Origin: Nymphalis io
Taxonomy: Eukaryota; Arthropoda; Insecta; Lepidoptera; Nymphalidae
Length of the DNA: 64,000 nt
Assembly: GCF_905147045.1 (NCBI RefSeq)
Contig: NC_065897.1
Location: 9,625,001-9,689,000, forward strand
Direction: 5' to 3'
The position numbers were made by a program, and so were the translations under genes. Under the pieces are notes generated by a model. It was not told the origin of the DNA. It ran no database searches and saw nothing but the letters and a program-made list of their open reading frames with translations. Shown here piece after piece: positions 11,354 through 23,004 of this stretch (the first letter of the stretch is position 1; the number at the start of each line of letters is the position of its first letter).

Positions 11354-12374
11354 TTTTTTTTTTCTGCCTTTTGCCGTCCACTGCTGGACGAAAGCCTCCC
11401 CCATAGAACGCCAACCATCCCGATCTTGGGCAGTCCGCATCCATCCCGAACCTGCCACCTTTTTTAAATCGTCGGCCCATCTTGTCACAGGGCGTCCTAC
11501 ACTACGTTTGCCTATGCGTGGTCTCCACTCCAACACGTGTCGGCTCCATCGGCCATCAATGCGCCTGGAGACATGACCAGCCCACTTCCACTTCAGCGAG
11601 CTAATTCTAAGCGCAGTGTCGGTGACTTTAGTTCTCTGGCGAATGTCCTCATTTCGGATTCTATCTGCCAGAGAAACCCCAAGCATCGCACGTTCCATTG
11701 CTCGCTGAGCGACCCTAAATTTGTGGACCAGTCCTACGGTAAGTGTCCACGTTTCGGCACCGTAAGTCATTACAGGTAGAATGCACTGACTGAAGACCCT
11801 GCTCTTAAGCGACTGTGGGATCGACGATTCAAAAATATGATGTAACCTCCCGAATGCCGCCCAGCCCAAACGTATTCTTCTTTTAGCCTCCTTCTCAAAG
11901 TTGTGCCGGCCAAGATATATAGTTTGACCCAGGTAGATATATTCCTGCACAACTTCAAGTGGAGAGCCATTTACGACCACTGGTCTCGGGGATACATGAC
12001 GGTTTGCCATCATTTTGGTCTTTTCAATGTTCATCTCGAGACCTACTTGTCTTGAAGAATCGCTCAGGCTGTTTAGCATCTCTTCCAAATCCTGCAGTCT
12101 CCGCCATGATGACAATGTCGTCGGCAATTCGCAGATGTGTAATGTGTTGGCCATTTATATTAATGCCGCGTCCGTTCCAATCGAGTGTCTTGAAGACGTC
12201 CTCCAATGCATTGGTAAAGAGTTTCGGTGATATTACATCTCCCTGTCTTACCCCACGATGCAATTGGATTGGTCTTGTGCTCTGATCTTGTACTTGGACG
12301 GTCATGGTTGCGGCTTCGTACAAACAATTCACCACCTGGACATACCGACAGTCAATTAGGCAATTGAATAACAT
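11354..12374 (-). pseudogene. RTE-clade non-LTR retrotransposon, frameshifted reverse transcriptase and C-terminal region
   Basis: Reading leftwards, 12374 to about 12110 encodes the palm of an RTE-type reverse transcriptase: NCLYEAATMTVQVQDQ, then GVRQGDVISPKLFTNALED (RT domain 4), then HLRIADDIVIMAE with the catalytic Asp pair. The usual residue before ADD is aromatic; here it is Ile. The frame breaks near 12110, where LQDLEEMLN is reached only by changing frame, so there is a small indel. The second frame (12108 to about 11354) carries the thumb and C-terminal part: LGLEMNIEKTKMM-like text, YIYLGQTIYL, RVFSQCILPVMTYGAETWTL, RWSRHVLEWRPR and SVGRPVTRWADD. It ends in a poly(A) tail, seen as the T-run at 11354-11363 directly beside an A-run (11344-11353). 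The endonuclease and upstream RT motifs are missing. The element is 5'-truncated and inactive. Confidence 0.9.
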
Positions 12375-12442
12375 ATTTAAGCAAAATATTTCCTACAAAG
12401 ATACACGTTTTTGCATTATCTTTTATTGTAGATTAAAAAAGT

Positions 12443-12545
12443 AAATGGCCCACTACTCGTCAAAGGCCAAGGTTTGGAGCTTACTCCACCGCGCTTCTTT
12501 ATGCGAATGATAAATACTCAGTGTCATGCCTGGGTGTGAACCCAG
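12443..12545 (-). repeat. SINE-A fragment
   Basis: It holds CCAAGGTTTGGAGCTTACTCCACCGCGCTTC, the reverse of the SINE-A 3' half, and then degrades. Confidence 0.55.
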
Positions 12546-13516
12546 ATAAGAAAGATAGCATCTTCAGTTTTTATTCACGTATTCTAACTACTAAATACTC
12601 AAGGTATAAATATTAAGTGTTATAATACTAAGTTAACATCACAATTAAATAGAACTATTAGATATCTTTCATCTGATAGAAAGTGTTTTCAACTTAGTCG
12701 TATAATAGAAGAAACACAAGTCATCGTTCGTGGACCGAATGCCATTTTATAAAATAGTCAACTTCGGGAGTCAACGTCAGAGTGAAGTGAAGACCAACCG
12801 CATCCACGAAATAATAAATACTTCTAAAAGCATTTTATATATTTATACCCAAGCACCTGTATGTAAATATATCGAAACCGTATTCACATGGATAGCTATT
12901 CAATTCGAAAGGACCGAAGCCAGTTTTAAATATTCCATGTGCGGTCAAGCATAAAATCTACAAAGAAAATGTATTATCTATCTTTTATTGCATTTCTCCC
13001 CTCCCAATGTATCGGTCGGAGGATAACATAACTTTCTATCATTTTATCAATGTTGTTAAATGGTCGAAAATGCTCTTTTCTATAAAAAATATCGCTAAAT
13101 TTTATTTTCATACATTACAGTTCCACTTAAATCGAACTTAACTTATTTACTATTAACTTGGTATATTTATATTAAGATGATCATTTAATCAACTATATAC
13201 CGTTTATATGATTACAGATTGTAACGATAAAAATTGCGATTGTTCATGTATTGACTCAATTTAGTTTTTTAAAGTAGAAAGAATATATAGGGTTGTCTAT
13301 GCTTAATGCTGCAGATTCCAATAAATAGTTACGACGTTGTTGCGTTTTTTGTTTTACTGTAGGAATTCTCAATTGCAATCTGAAGCTAGGAATTTAGACT
13401 GTCAACTTTATACTCCTGCTTATGTAAATAAAAGAAACTTATCGTTAATTACAATGTATTAGCTTGTACGGTACAACTTTTTATAACTTTTTTAAACGTA
13501 TATAGCATGTTATATG
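12546..13516. other. AT-rich unique stretch
   Basis: A 74-codon plus-strand frame at 12730-12954 has no recognisable domain and lies in AT-rich DNA, so I treat it as chance. Nothing else is seen. Confidence 0.35.
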
Positions 13517-13642
13517 CCGTCGAGCACGAAATCAATTATAAACATAAATTAAGCACGTGAAAATTAAATAGTGCTTGCCCGGTTTTGAACTTACAATCTT
13601 CGCTTAAGATACAGGTGCTTTAACCGCTGGGTAATCTTGGCT
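13517..13642 (-). repeat. SINE-A 5' half
   Basis: On the minus strand a degraded A box, GTTCAAAACCGGGCAAGCAC-like B box and GTGCTTAATTTATGTTTATAATTGAT core are present. The 3' half is absent. Confidence 0.65.
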
Positions 13643-15774
13643 GGCATATTTATAATATATCTATAATTTACGTTATATTAATTAAAGACCCTTTAACTTG
13701 CTTTAAACGACCTGACAAATTACAAACGAACAGAATATGACACGTACAATAAGAAAATGCTCTTATTCAGTTAATTTAAGTCGCGAAAGACTTGAGAAGT
13801 ATTCACTCAAAATTCCGTACCTTTAAGAAGCCCTTTTTCTCTCGGATGTCAACGATTCCTTTATAGTCAATCGCAGACTAAAATGGGGATTGCTAATTAG
13901 AATAAATATTTGCGTATCTAATACCCTCAGAAACGACACTTGTTTTACCCGTCAATTAGTAATGAAACCCCTTTACTGATATTTTAAATGGTTTTATTTT
14001 TAAATATAAGTCCATTGAGTGATTAAGCTCTTCAAAGGGCTCTGCTTATTTCTCGTTAAGTTGTTTTGCTCTCGTCTTGTTTTGAAAATAAATAAGTTGA
14101 TAAATGTTATATAATTTTATTTTACTACTTCATAAATTTAATTTTGAAAATCTGAAAGTTGTCATTTAAATTTACAAAAATTTTTTTATAAAGATATTTT
14201 CCTTAATTATGTTTAAACTATTGGTTTTAGTTTCCGATATATCTAATAACTTTAAACATATACAATTTCAACTACTTAACCTTACATTAAATTTAAAATA
14301 AATAATTGTTTGATATAAGTACAGAATATGCACATAAAATTAAAGCACGAAATCACAAGCATCACTGTTACAAGCATTGTATGCAATGTATAGTACCCAG
14401 AATCCCGGCTTCCCTTCCCCCATTTCCTCCTTATATGGCAAAACTTATACATTGGCTCCACTTATAAATTGCTTAAACTTCTAAAGTACATATTATAATA
14501 GTTATATCATACCGCTTGACAAAACTTATTAAAAATAATAACTAAAACTTTCTAGATAAAACTATCTTTAATATTTTACATAATTCTACGCTGGTCATAG
14601 TTCCGCAAATTATTTTAAATTTGGAATTAACTGGAATAATTTCTACTTCAGGTCACGAATATTTAAAACGTATAGAATAATATAGAATTCTATTAAGTTT
14701 TATCGAAACCAGAGGCAATCGAATGCCGCTAATGGGATGGTACAATTGAAACTGCTCTGTGGAAAATCGAGCAATAAGTATGCATCACGTCGAAGAGCTG
14801 GTGGCTGATGCTTCGAGAGATGTCTGGCCGACTCAATACCATTAGTACCGCTTGCGTTCGTCTCTGTTTTCAACGTACATCCCACGTATCAACGCGAAAT
14901 GCGAGATCGCTTCTATCTTCTTATACAATAAATAAATACGTAGCTAAATAAACATTTTAATATGGATTGAAATTAAAATAAAATGTACGCGTGAGTAATG
15001 TTGTTGTCAATCATTTGTCCACGAAATTATCGTATTCACTTGAAAAATTTTACATATTAAAAATATTATACAAGCACAGACTTATTTATATCATAAAAAA
15101 GTAATGAAAAATAAAGATGGTTCCGTCGCGTTACGATTTAACGCGTTACGGAATAAAATTTCCAATTCAAACTCAGGTAAGACGTAAGTTACAATGTTTC
15201 CTTATTAAACACTATTTTTAAATCCTCATCATGAGACCACTTCAAGCGTGGAATAGAGAAAATTCCTCTTCCTTTTTCAACATTTTCGTGTACAAAGCAA
15301 AATGAAACTGACAAAGGGAGCATACACAAGTGCAGAGAATGACCACTAGACTCGCTTTACGATTATTTGAGTGGGCCCAGACGTTAACGTCCTAATTTAT
15401 AACGTTAATACAGCGACATGATTGCGGCTGGCCACATTACCGTCCATGATATTAGCAATGACAATGGGTTTGCTTATGTGAAGTATTATGAGGTATGCTT
15501 GCGTTATAACCTTTATCAAAAATTACGATCATGCTAAATCAGTTCTACTGTTTTCGGTATTAGGTGCAATATCCTTTAACCATTATGATCGAAGCGACAA
15601 TGGACTTATAACATACTAGCGACATGCTCAGTCTTTGCGTGCGTATGATAATGCTTTTGATCTGAAATATATTTATAAATATAGTGATATGCTTCAAAGG
15701 TTTCCTCGTGTAATCACTACCTATCTCCGGGCTTTTGAGAATTTCTTGACAAACACTTTCTTTTACCTGACGCA
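13643..15774. other. Unique stretch of about 2.1 kb
   Basis: No repeat family is recognised. Positions 13790-13970 are less AT-rich and carry homeodomain-type words (GCTAATTAG). A 61-codon minus-strand frame at 14700-14885 covers another mixed-base patch without recognisable protein. Either may be conserved non-coding DNA; cross-species alignment would decide. Confidence 0.3.
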
Positions 15775-15842
15775 ATATTTTAACCTAGAACCTCTGGATC
15801 TGGAAGCTTCATAACGTAGCTACTAGACCAACGACGCTATTA
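15775..15842 (-). repeat. SINE-C head fragment
   Basis: On the minus strand it reads from a GCGTCGTTGGTCTAGTAGCTA-type head to CAGAGGTTCTAGG, a degraded SINE-C tRNA-like head. Confidence 0.55.
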
Positions 15843-15970
15843 CTTAACATAAATAAAGGTTCTTTAAGAGGTTTGGCGAATTTACTTTGCTTAAAAATTG
15901 ACACCACGCTTATCTTACTGTGCGGATTTGTTATAATAATGTTATTGAATCAACTATCGAGGCAGGTAAC

Positions 15971-16013
15971 AGGTAGCTAACACCAAATATTTAATATTTG
16001 GTGTTAGCTACCT
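15971..16013. repeat. 43-bp perfect palindrome (21-bp arms, 1-nt centre)
   Basis: The left arm 15971-15991 and right arm 15993-16013 are exact reverse complements around a single T at 15992. The outer part includes AGGTAGCTAACACC and its complement. Pairing stops abruptly on both sides. No flanking repeat family is recognised. Confidence 0.9.
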
Positions 16014-16597
16014 ACTCTACTACATACTGCTACTCCAGCTACGCTGCATGAAAGGCAGCATTGCTTGCTTTAGTTTTATTTAGTGTTTTTTTGGTAAACC
16101 GACCATTTGTCCTTCAAATACTTAATCCTTAGCTAGAATAGTCGTAGTGTTGATTCTTCCATCATTATTATATTATTGTTATTAGAATGAGATAAACTTA
16201 TAAGCACAATCAATTTATAAATATAATAATTTCAAATTTATTCGAATAACGTTTGATTTCGAAAAATCATAAACTTCTTGCTTTACACACAAATCTAAGT
16301 ATTTAAATAAAAATGTTTTTTTTTTCGATCTAGCCAGTTTTCTTTTATTTACCGAAGCGACTGAAGCATGAAAATATTGAAAAAGTGAAATCATGTCTGA
16401 ATATATTCGCAGAAATTCAACTTTAAATATAACCCTGAACAGTTTAACAACAATAAAAACGAATGACTTGCAAAACGTTGTGTCGAATTAAAATTTGTAG
16501 TAATCAAGAGTCGCGGGGGATTCGCGATTGCTGTTGTTTCATTGTTTGCAACACCAGTAACGAAGCTGACCGCTACACGGTCCGCATAACGATGCTC
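16014..16597. other. Unique stretch upstream of a candidate leader exon
   Basis: AT-rich sequence with a T-run at about 16316-16325. It becomes less AT-rich after 16500 (a GTCGCGGGGGATTCGCGATTGC patch with internal symmetry). No gene or repeat is recognised. Confidence 0.3.
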
Positions 16598-16712
16598 AGT
16601 CTTCAGCTAGCTCGCACTATCAAACTACGACCATAAACAATTTATCCTACACTGTTCATTCGCACGTCCGAAAGTTACGAATGCTTGATTCCCAGTTCAA
16701 TTAAAACTGTGG
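16598..16712 (+). promoter_or_regulatory. Possible transcription start and 5' leader exon
   Basis: An arthropod-type initiator (TCAGTC, at 16596-16601) begins a patch that is less AT-rich than its surroundings. About 115 nt later a strong splice-donor match, G|GTGAGT, occurs at 16713-16718. A second mixed-base patch follows at 16800-16850 after TTTGCAG. The patch is non-repetitive and non-coding, which suits a 5' UTR exon. I see no TATA box or clear downstream element, so this is a weak proposal. Confidence 0.2.
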
Positions 16713-16718
16713 GTGAGT

Positions 16719-17539
16719 GAATTTCATTTATTCAGAGAACATTTTTATTAATTACTGCTATAACTGTTTATTATATAAAATGTAGAAAGTTTGTTTTCCC
16801 GTCTAGTTTGCAGAGCGTCGTGTATCGGACGGCTTCTCTTGAAAGTGAATTATTTGTTCTTTTAATTGAGTTAAAGTTGTGTGGGTAGGTGTTGGCACTT
16901 AGTAAATATAGAGGAATAGAGGGAATTCACAGTTTAAATGTGAGTTATATTTAGCACTTATCGATATTTCTAAAAGCAATTTGTATGGATCTGACACTTT
17001 AATGGAACAGAATAATTATATGTTTATTTTACTATGGAAATCAAAATTAGGAATAGACATGTGTATAATAATAAAATCGTATAAATGTTTTTATAGTAAA
17101 CAAGGTCTAAACCTCGAAAAATTAAAGAAAATAAATAATTAAGAGATAAAAAATTAAACTAAATCAGTTTGAATTTATTTAATTTAAATAGCAATTGAAG
17201 GTAAATATACGCCAGTATGTGAATTTAAACTAAACTAAATAAAATAGTTTGCATGTAAGCAATGGTATTCGTCTATTGTATTACGAGTACGTAGCTACAT
17301 AAAAACTGAAAATACGACCGCAAAAATAGCATTAACTACTTTCTTTCTCGATTGATTCATTGGTGAATCACACGCTTCGAGGTCAACATCGGAGTTTGAC
17401 TCACCTAACAAAAATAAAGACATGCAATTTGTGTTATCCCACCCAGTTATTATGTACACGAAAACTATCATGTCAAATTTTCCCCGTCTATCAAAACTCT
17501 TTCGCTTTGCCTTAATTATACGTTTCTATTTTTATATTT
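16719..17539. other. AT-rich unique stretch
   Basis: Apart from the small mixed-base patch at 16800-16850, this is AT-rich DNA with no recognised feature. Confidence 0.35.
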
Positions 17540-17712
17540 TGTTTATATTCGCTGGAAAGGCAAATGACTCCACTCCACCTGATGGTAAGTGGTAGTAGAG
17601 TCCAAACGCGACGACGGTAAGTACAATCGGAAAGAATGTTCTGCACTAGTCGCCCCTGCCTTGGCCGCCTGCAAGATGCCTCTTCACGCCTTTACGTTTG
17701 CAGGAACCAAGT
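17540..17712 (-). mobile_element. Jockey-like LINE 3' end
   Basis: The + strand contains TATATTCGCTGG, CTCCACCTGATGGTAAGTGG, TAGAGTCCAAACGCGACGAC and GCAAGATGCCTCTTCACGCC, the reverse complement of the 3' end of the element at 923-1663. Only about 170 bp are kept. Confidence 0.8.
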
Positions 17713-19426
17713 TATATAATAATAATACTAATTTAATTTTTTTTTTAATTTGTTAATAATATCATAGATTATAACTATAAGAGTTATATTATAGTTATAT
17801 GATTTATGAAAAACAATTTTCAGGTGTCAACCCTATCAGTTTTCTCGGTGAAGTCAGCTAGAATGCTCGGAATAACTTAAACAATGCGTCTGAAATCTTG
17901 TCTAACTGCTTGACATACCAAACGTTCGATTCCTGACTTGACTGCCTGCGCACGTCTGCGGTCCTAGTACCAATTTGATCTCGACCAAAGATAAAATATT
18001 ATCAGACAGAGAGATAAATAACAATAAATAATAGAAACTTGTGAGATTATTTTGGTTCATTTGAGAGATTCAAATAAGAAATACATATTTATTACAAAAA
18101 AATTTCAACAAATTCTTAAACTACGACTAATATTACTATACTCTAATTTATCAATTATAATTATTGATTAATTTAATTCTTAATTTACAAAAATATTAAT
18201 AAAATGATCGTCGTGTATTTTGAATTTATTTTTACAAATTCAAGCTTTCAGAGGCTAGTAAGTTATTTAAGATTACAAAGAGAAACATTGGTACAAATTT
18301 ATTATTTTCTTTCACGAGAAAAATATATCGCAACAGAGCATGTTCTACACAATTCTTAAACGTAAGTAGCGAAGAAAAATGAACGAACTAAAATATACTT
18401 ATGTCTGGTTTTGAGGAGCTGTATCATATTTCCTCCCTTTGAACTTGATACTCAACAGTATAAGACCGAGATGGCTACATTTCGTTATGTTTTAAATAAT
18501 TTAAGACGTTTCTTTTGTAATCATGATTGATGCCACTTAGAATTATTTATATACATAAGGTTTATTGTTATTTATTGCTTGTTTAGTCATGTACTATAAA
18601 CAACTAGTTTTAGCTTTGACGTATTAATGTAATCATCATACGTATTAAGGCAATCATAAATAAATTATTTATAGTTTTAAACGATTGAATAATACAGGTT
18701 GTTGATTTTTATTTAGTAAATTGAACTAAGAAAAACCACGGACCTCCGACGTGGGTTTGTGGATCATGTAATAAAATAGTTGAAAGGTTGCAAATAAAAT
18801 AAAGTATATCAATGTAAAAATTCTTCGGTGAGAATTCTAACAACAATTTTTCGTTAAATAGCATTTATTAGCAAAAAATCTCGTTTGTCTATCGGCTTTT
18901 CTGTCGCTAGTTAAATTAAGTGAAATAAATTTCTATTTCAAGCGCTCCGACTATATTGCATCATGTAGTAGATGTTTTAAGAGATTTATACAGGTTTTCC
19001 TTCACCATCTGTGTTATTGTAACTATTATATGAAGTCTAGGCACTTGAGGAGTTAACTAACTCGTCAATAGCCCTTATAAAGTTAGAGTCCTATACTTAA
19101 CGTACGAGCTGGCGAAATAAAACCCTCTCGAGGACTTGCTTTAATGAAGTATGCCTTATAATTAAATAGAAAATGTTGCCCTTAAATAAACAGTATTGCA
19201 TGTTATTTTTAATTTATATTCTTCCATATTTTTTAAATGACAGACTTTTATTTTTATGTATTGTCCGTTATCGTAAATGGGTTTTATTTCATGTTTTTAT
19301 TCTTTAAAAAATGACTCGATAAAATAGTATATGTAAATTATTAAAAGCGTAAAAGAATTCATATTCGTTGATTTTCATTTAAGACAGGCGACTGGGAAGT
19401 AAAATCTATTATTGTAACATGACGAT
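17713..19426. other. AT-rich unique stretch of about 1.7 kb
   Basis: No recognised repeat, RNA gene or coding frame. Long A/T runs dominate. Confidence 0.35.
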
Positions 19427-19640
19427 GTTTTTTTGTTTTTTTTTTATGATAGTAGAGGTAAACGAGCAAGAGGCTCACCTGATGGAAAGTGACTACCACC
19501 GCCCATGGACATTACTTTGCCGGCCTTTAAGGAATGAGTACGCTCTTTTCTTGAAGCTTTTTATCTCATATCGGTTCGGAAAAGTCGCCAGCGAAAGCTG
19601 GTTCCACAGAGTGGTTGTGTGAGAGAAAAACATAACCCTA
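19427..19640 (-). mobile_element. LINE 3' end of another family
   Basis: A T-run is followed by GAGCAAGAGGCTCACCTGATGG, AAGTGACTACCACCGCCCATGGACA, GCCGGCCTTTAAGGAATG and AGCTGGTTCCACAGAGTGG. These are words I know from a common lepidopteran LINE 3' region. The 67-codon frame over it is not a gene. Confidence 0.6.
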
Positions 19641-21370
19641 AAAACTATGTTATTTTATTTTAAATGTAGCATAACCTTGACTAATTAGAACAATTGGACG
19701 GAACTAATGATGATATAGAAATATTTGAATTGTTTATTGAGTGAAAAATTGAATAAAAAAGGAGAAGTTTCAAGAAAAGTTAGTAATATGTATTTTTTTT
19801 TTCAAAAAGACTACGGGTTGAATCTGAATAATTTAAAAAAGTTAACCAGCCCAACACACAAGAATAGATGATGTACATTCTGGTGTTTAATTAAATACTG
19901 ATTTCTCCCTGTCTGTTATCGTTGAAACAGTATTATAATTACTAAGTAGGTATATTTATAACAAAATATTTCAAAATATATTTTATCATTATTCCTTTAC
20001 CTAAAAAAGAATGAAGCAAGTGTTCCAGTATATGAGCGTTCTCAAAACGGAGTCTAGTAAGACCGAAAGTGAAATTTCTCTTAAACAACCAATGCCTCAC
20101 CTCTGTGGGCTGGAGTGTAATGACGCCAATCGTCATAAAGCGCCTCTGAATTACGAACCACTTCATCAAAGACCGCCTCCTAATGACCTCGCATAATTTT
20201 GTGAACCGCCAACCTCTATTAGGCTCCAGTTAAAGAGATTTGGAAGAAAAAAATACTCAAATGGAAAGTGATATAAACTCTTGTAACAAAATGTGGTTAC
20301 GAGAAAGTTAAATTTATTTATTTGACCACAAATTATTATGAATATTTTATTACATTCTATTAGTACTTTAAAATACATATGAGTTTACTTCAAACCTTAA
20401 TATTGAAACGTTTATAATTTAATAAGGGTTTAATAAATATTAGAATGGAGTCATTTCGGATTAATTGCTAGTATTTTTTCTACGAATTTTCCCCCTTACC
20501 TTACTTAACAATTTTACAGGAAAATAACCTTGTATTGTATAAATTTCTACTTATTAAATTATACTATGTTAAAAGTTCTTTGTCTTATAATTTTAACCAA
20601 TAATATATGTCAGACTATCATGAATTTTAATCCAATGTAGGACGAGGTAATATTAAGCTTCTATGGAAATCACAATTTTCGATAAGCGTTATTTGATATA
20701 CATATACTTATGTAAATAATATGTTATTTTCCTAGGAATCTGACGTGCATTTCGGGCGAACTATTTAGAACAGCCTTAATGGCATTGAACCTGCAGACGA
20801 CTGGGGGGTGAAGTCAGTCACTTAGTATCAGTCCCCGCTCGGGTAACGGCCTCGCACCTTTCCCAAACATGTTAGCTTTGGAAATGTTAAATGTCAACTC
20901 TTCGCTTTTGTGTCTGATTTAACATTGGTTATAAAGAGATCTCGTTCGTACTCCATTCGGATAAATTTCATGTCCCTTCAACGATACTCAATATAAAAGT
21001 AAATGCAATTTTATTTTAGTATTTAAAAATAAATTGAAATGCTCGAAAAGGTTCGTCGAAAAGAGTCTCTCATTCGCCTCGAAAATTAGCCAAAAAATTC
21101 AACGTGTGTACGAAAAAAGGGTGAAAGTGGAAAGTGTCACGAACGGCATTTGGCATTCAGCCACTGGTGGTATTGATGCGGCAGACGGGGCCTACTCATT
21201 TATTCATAAACGTTCAAAAACTTGTCACTGCTTCCCGCCGTCACTAACGCAATTCACGTATATATTACGAGAACTACGAAACGCTATCTTTTGTTTCCAA
21301 TTGCATTATTTTTACGTCTTAATTCTATTTCTGTTTTCCTAGTATTATTATAAATATAAAATATTTAAGT
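19641..21370. other. Unique stretch with two mixed-base patches
   Basis: Patches at 20745-20960 and 21030-21260 are less AT-rich. The latter holds a 102-codon frame (21034-21342) that opens at a TTG and ends in hydrophobic, AT-driven text; no domain is recognised and I do not call it a gene. The remainder is AT-rich. Confidence 0.3.
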
Positions 21371-21374
21371 ATCA

Positions 21375-21485
21375 ATAGCGCAACGGTTTACGGACTACAT
21401 AGCGATGTAAAGGTCGCAGGTTCGATCATGACCTCTTGGGCTATTGTCTTCACCAGTTCTAACACAAGGTTTACGCTTAGTTGTA
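21375..21485 (+). repeat. SINE-E head fragment
   Basis: CAATAGCGCAACGGTTTACGG followed by GCGATGTAAAGGTCGCAGGTTCGATCATGACCTCTTGGGCTATTG is a tRNA-like head (B box GGTTCGATC). Related pieces are at 29871 and 62621. Confidence 0.6.
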
Positions 21486-21949
21486 AATAAGAATGTTAGT
21501 CATTTCCTTAAAACGAGAATTGTAAATATTCTAAAAAGTATTAACTTTGTCGTACATCAAGTGACACTTGTTTACAAGCACGTGCGTTTATGCGTATTGT
21601 AATCTTATTGTATATTATGCAATAACATAGAACAAAAAATATTGTTCATGAAAACATCTCGCGTTCTTCCGATTACAGGTTTACAAGCAGTTGAAGCGAT
21701 GGCTTACGCTTGCATTGACCAGGTTTATACAGAAGTAATGACTCCTTCGTGACCGAACTCACTTTTCACGGGCTAGGGAAAGTTTTATAGTCTGCGGCCT
21801 CCATATTCGTTATATTTGTGGTTAATCTATTAGCTTTTATTCCCTAAGAGCGTGCTTATGTATCGTTTATTGCTTCTTTTGAACTATTAGCTTGTACAAT
21901 GACGTTTTATGTTCGGTTGATATTAAAGGGTCAATGATGGACGTCATTG

Positions 21950-21986
21950 CTTATTACAAAAATACGTGATGTATTTTTGTAATAAG
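21950..21986. repeat. Inverted repeat: 16-bp perfect arms, 5-nt loop
   Basis: The arms 21950-21965 and 21971-21986 are exact complements around GTGAT. The stem is AT-rich with a CTTATTACAAAAATAC left arm. No gene boundary is visible on either side that would make it a terminator. Confidence 0.8.
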
Positions 21987-22043
21987 TTCACCAAAATATT
22001 TTATTCATTTATAAGTAAATATATTGTAAGTAAATGTCGGTAA

Positions 22044-22308
22044 ATGTCACACTGCTGCGCTAAAGTCGCCTTTCGTTTTGAGGAGAAGGTTTGGAACTTA
22101 TTCCATCATGCTGCCCTAATACGAGTTGGTGGATACTAATTTGGCAGAATTTCAATGAAATTATACACATGTATGTTTCACTGCGATGTTTTCCTTCACA
22201 GCCGAAAACGAGGTAAAACGAGGAAAATTCAAAAAAGTGCTTAACTAGATTTGAATCCGCATTCATCGGTTAGGATTCACGCCTTCTAACCACTGGTTTC
22301 TCACGATG
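22044..22308 (-). repeat. SINE-A, diverged full-length copy
   Basis: The + strand runs from CACTGCTGCGCTAAAG and GAGGAGAAGGTTTGGAACTTATTCCA through GTGCTTAACTAGATTTGAATCCGC to GATTCACGCCTTCTAACCACTGG, which is the whole SINE reversed. It lies just outside the tandem duplication. Confidence 0.8.
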
Positions 22309-22402
22309 TTATCCTTTGTCACCGAATACGAGATACATTATATACAAGTTATTTAAATGACATAAAGTTCAAGTGTTCTAACCAGTCCACCATCTTGGTT
22401 CT
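22303..22402 (-). repeat. SINE-A fragment spanning the left duplication breakpoint
   Basis: TCACGATGTTATCCTTTGTCACCGAATACGAGATA and, further on, GTTCTAACCAGTCCACCATCTTGG read as a degraded reverse SINE-A core and head. The left boundary of the 1,872-bp duplication (22315) falls inside it. Confidence 0.5.
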
Positions 22403-22788
22403 AATTATATTTTGTAAGTACACTTCATTGAACATTGGATTTAAGTAAATAAAATTTGTCATTTATATCCAAAGAGGCAGCCCATTATGTAAATCCTTTA
22501 CTTTGAACAAGTACATTAACGAGCTATCGCTTATCTTTTATGATCTAAGTTAAAGCTTTTATTTCATCAATGAAACATTATAAAACACGAATATTCTTAA
22601 ACTTTCAATAGTTGAACTACACATTAAAGATTACAAATTAATTCCATGTAAATTGGTATAAAAAATAATTAACAAATATCAACAAGTTCTTTAATTCTGA
22701 AATATTAACCAGTTCAGCAATTCTCTTCAATTGTCAACATGAGAGTAATAAATTAAAATCTTGAATGAATTAGTGTACACAAATGCTA

Positions 22789-23004
22789 GCCGAGATGGCA
22801 TAGTGGTTAGAACGCGTGAATCTTAACCGATGATCGTGGGTTCAAACCCGGGTAAGCACCACTGAATTTTCATGTGCTTAATTTGCGATTATAATTCATC
22901 TCGTGCTTGACGGTGAACCTGCATGTGTCCAATTTCATTAAAATTATGTCACATGTGTATTCTACCAACCCGCATTGGAGCAGCGTGGTGGAATAAGCTC
23001 TAAA
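22789..23004 (+). repeat. SINE-A, 3'-truncated (unit 1)
   Basis: It starts GCCGAGATGGCATAGTGG and ends abruptly after AATAAGCTCTAAA, without the SINE 3' end. It matches 23679-23894 with one difference, including a shared deletion in the GGTGAA|CCTGCATG region and TTTGCGATTATAAT. Retroposition normally loses the 5' end, so a copy lacking its 3' end suggests a DNA-level duplication. Confidence 0.85.

Noticed and set aside
21034..21342. 102-codon plus-strand frame
   Set aside because: Opens at TTG, no ATG start in a sensible place, ends in AT-driven hydrophobic text, no recognised family. Kept only as a mixed-base patch.
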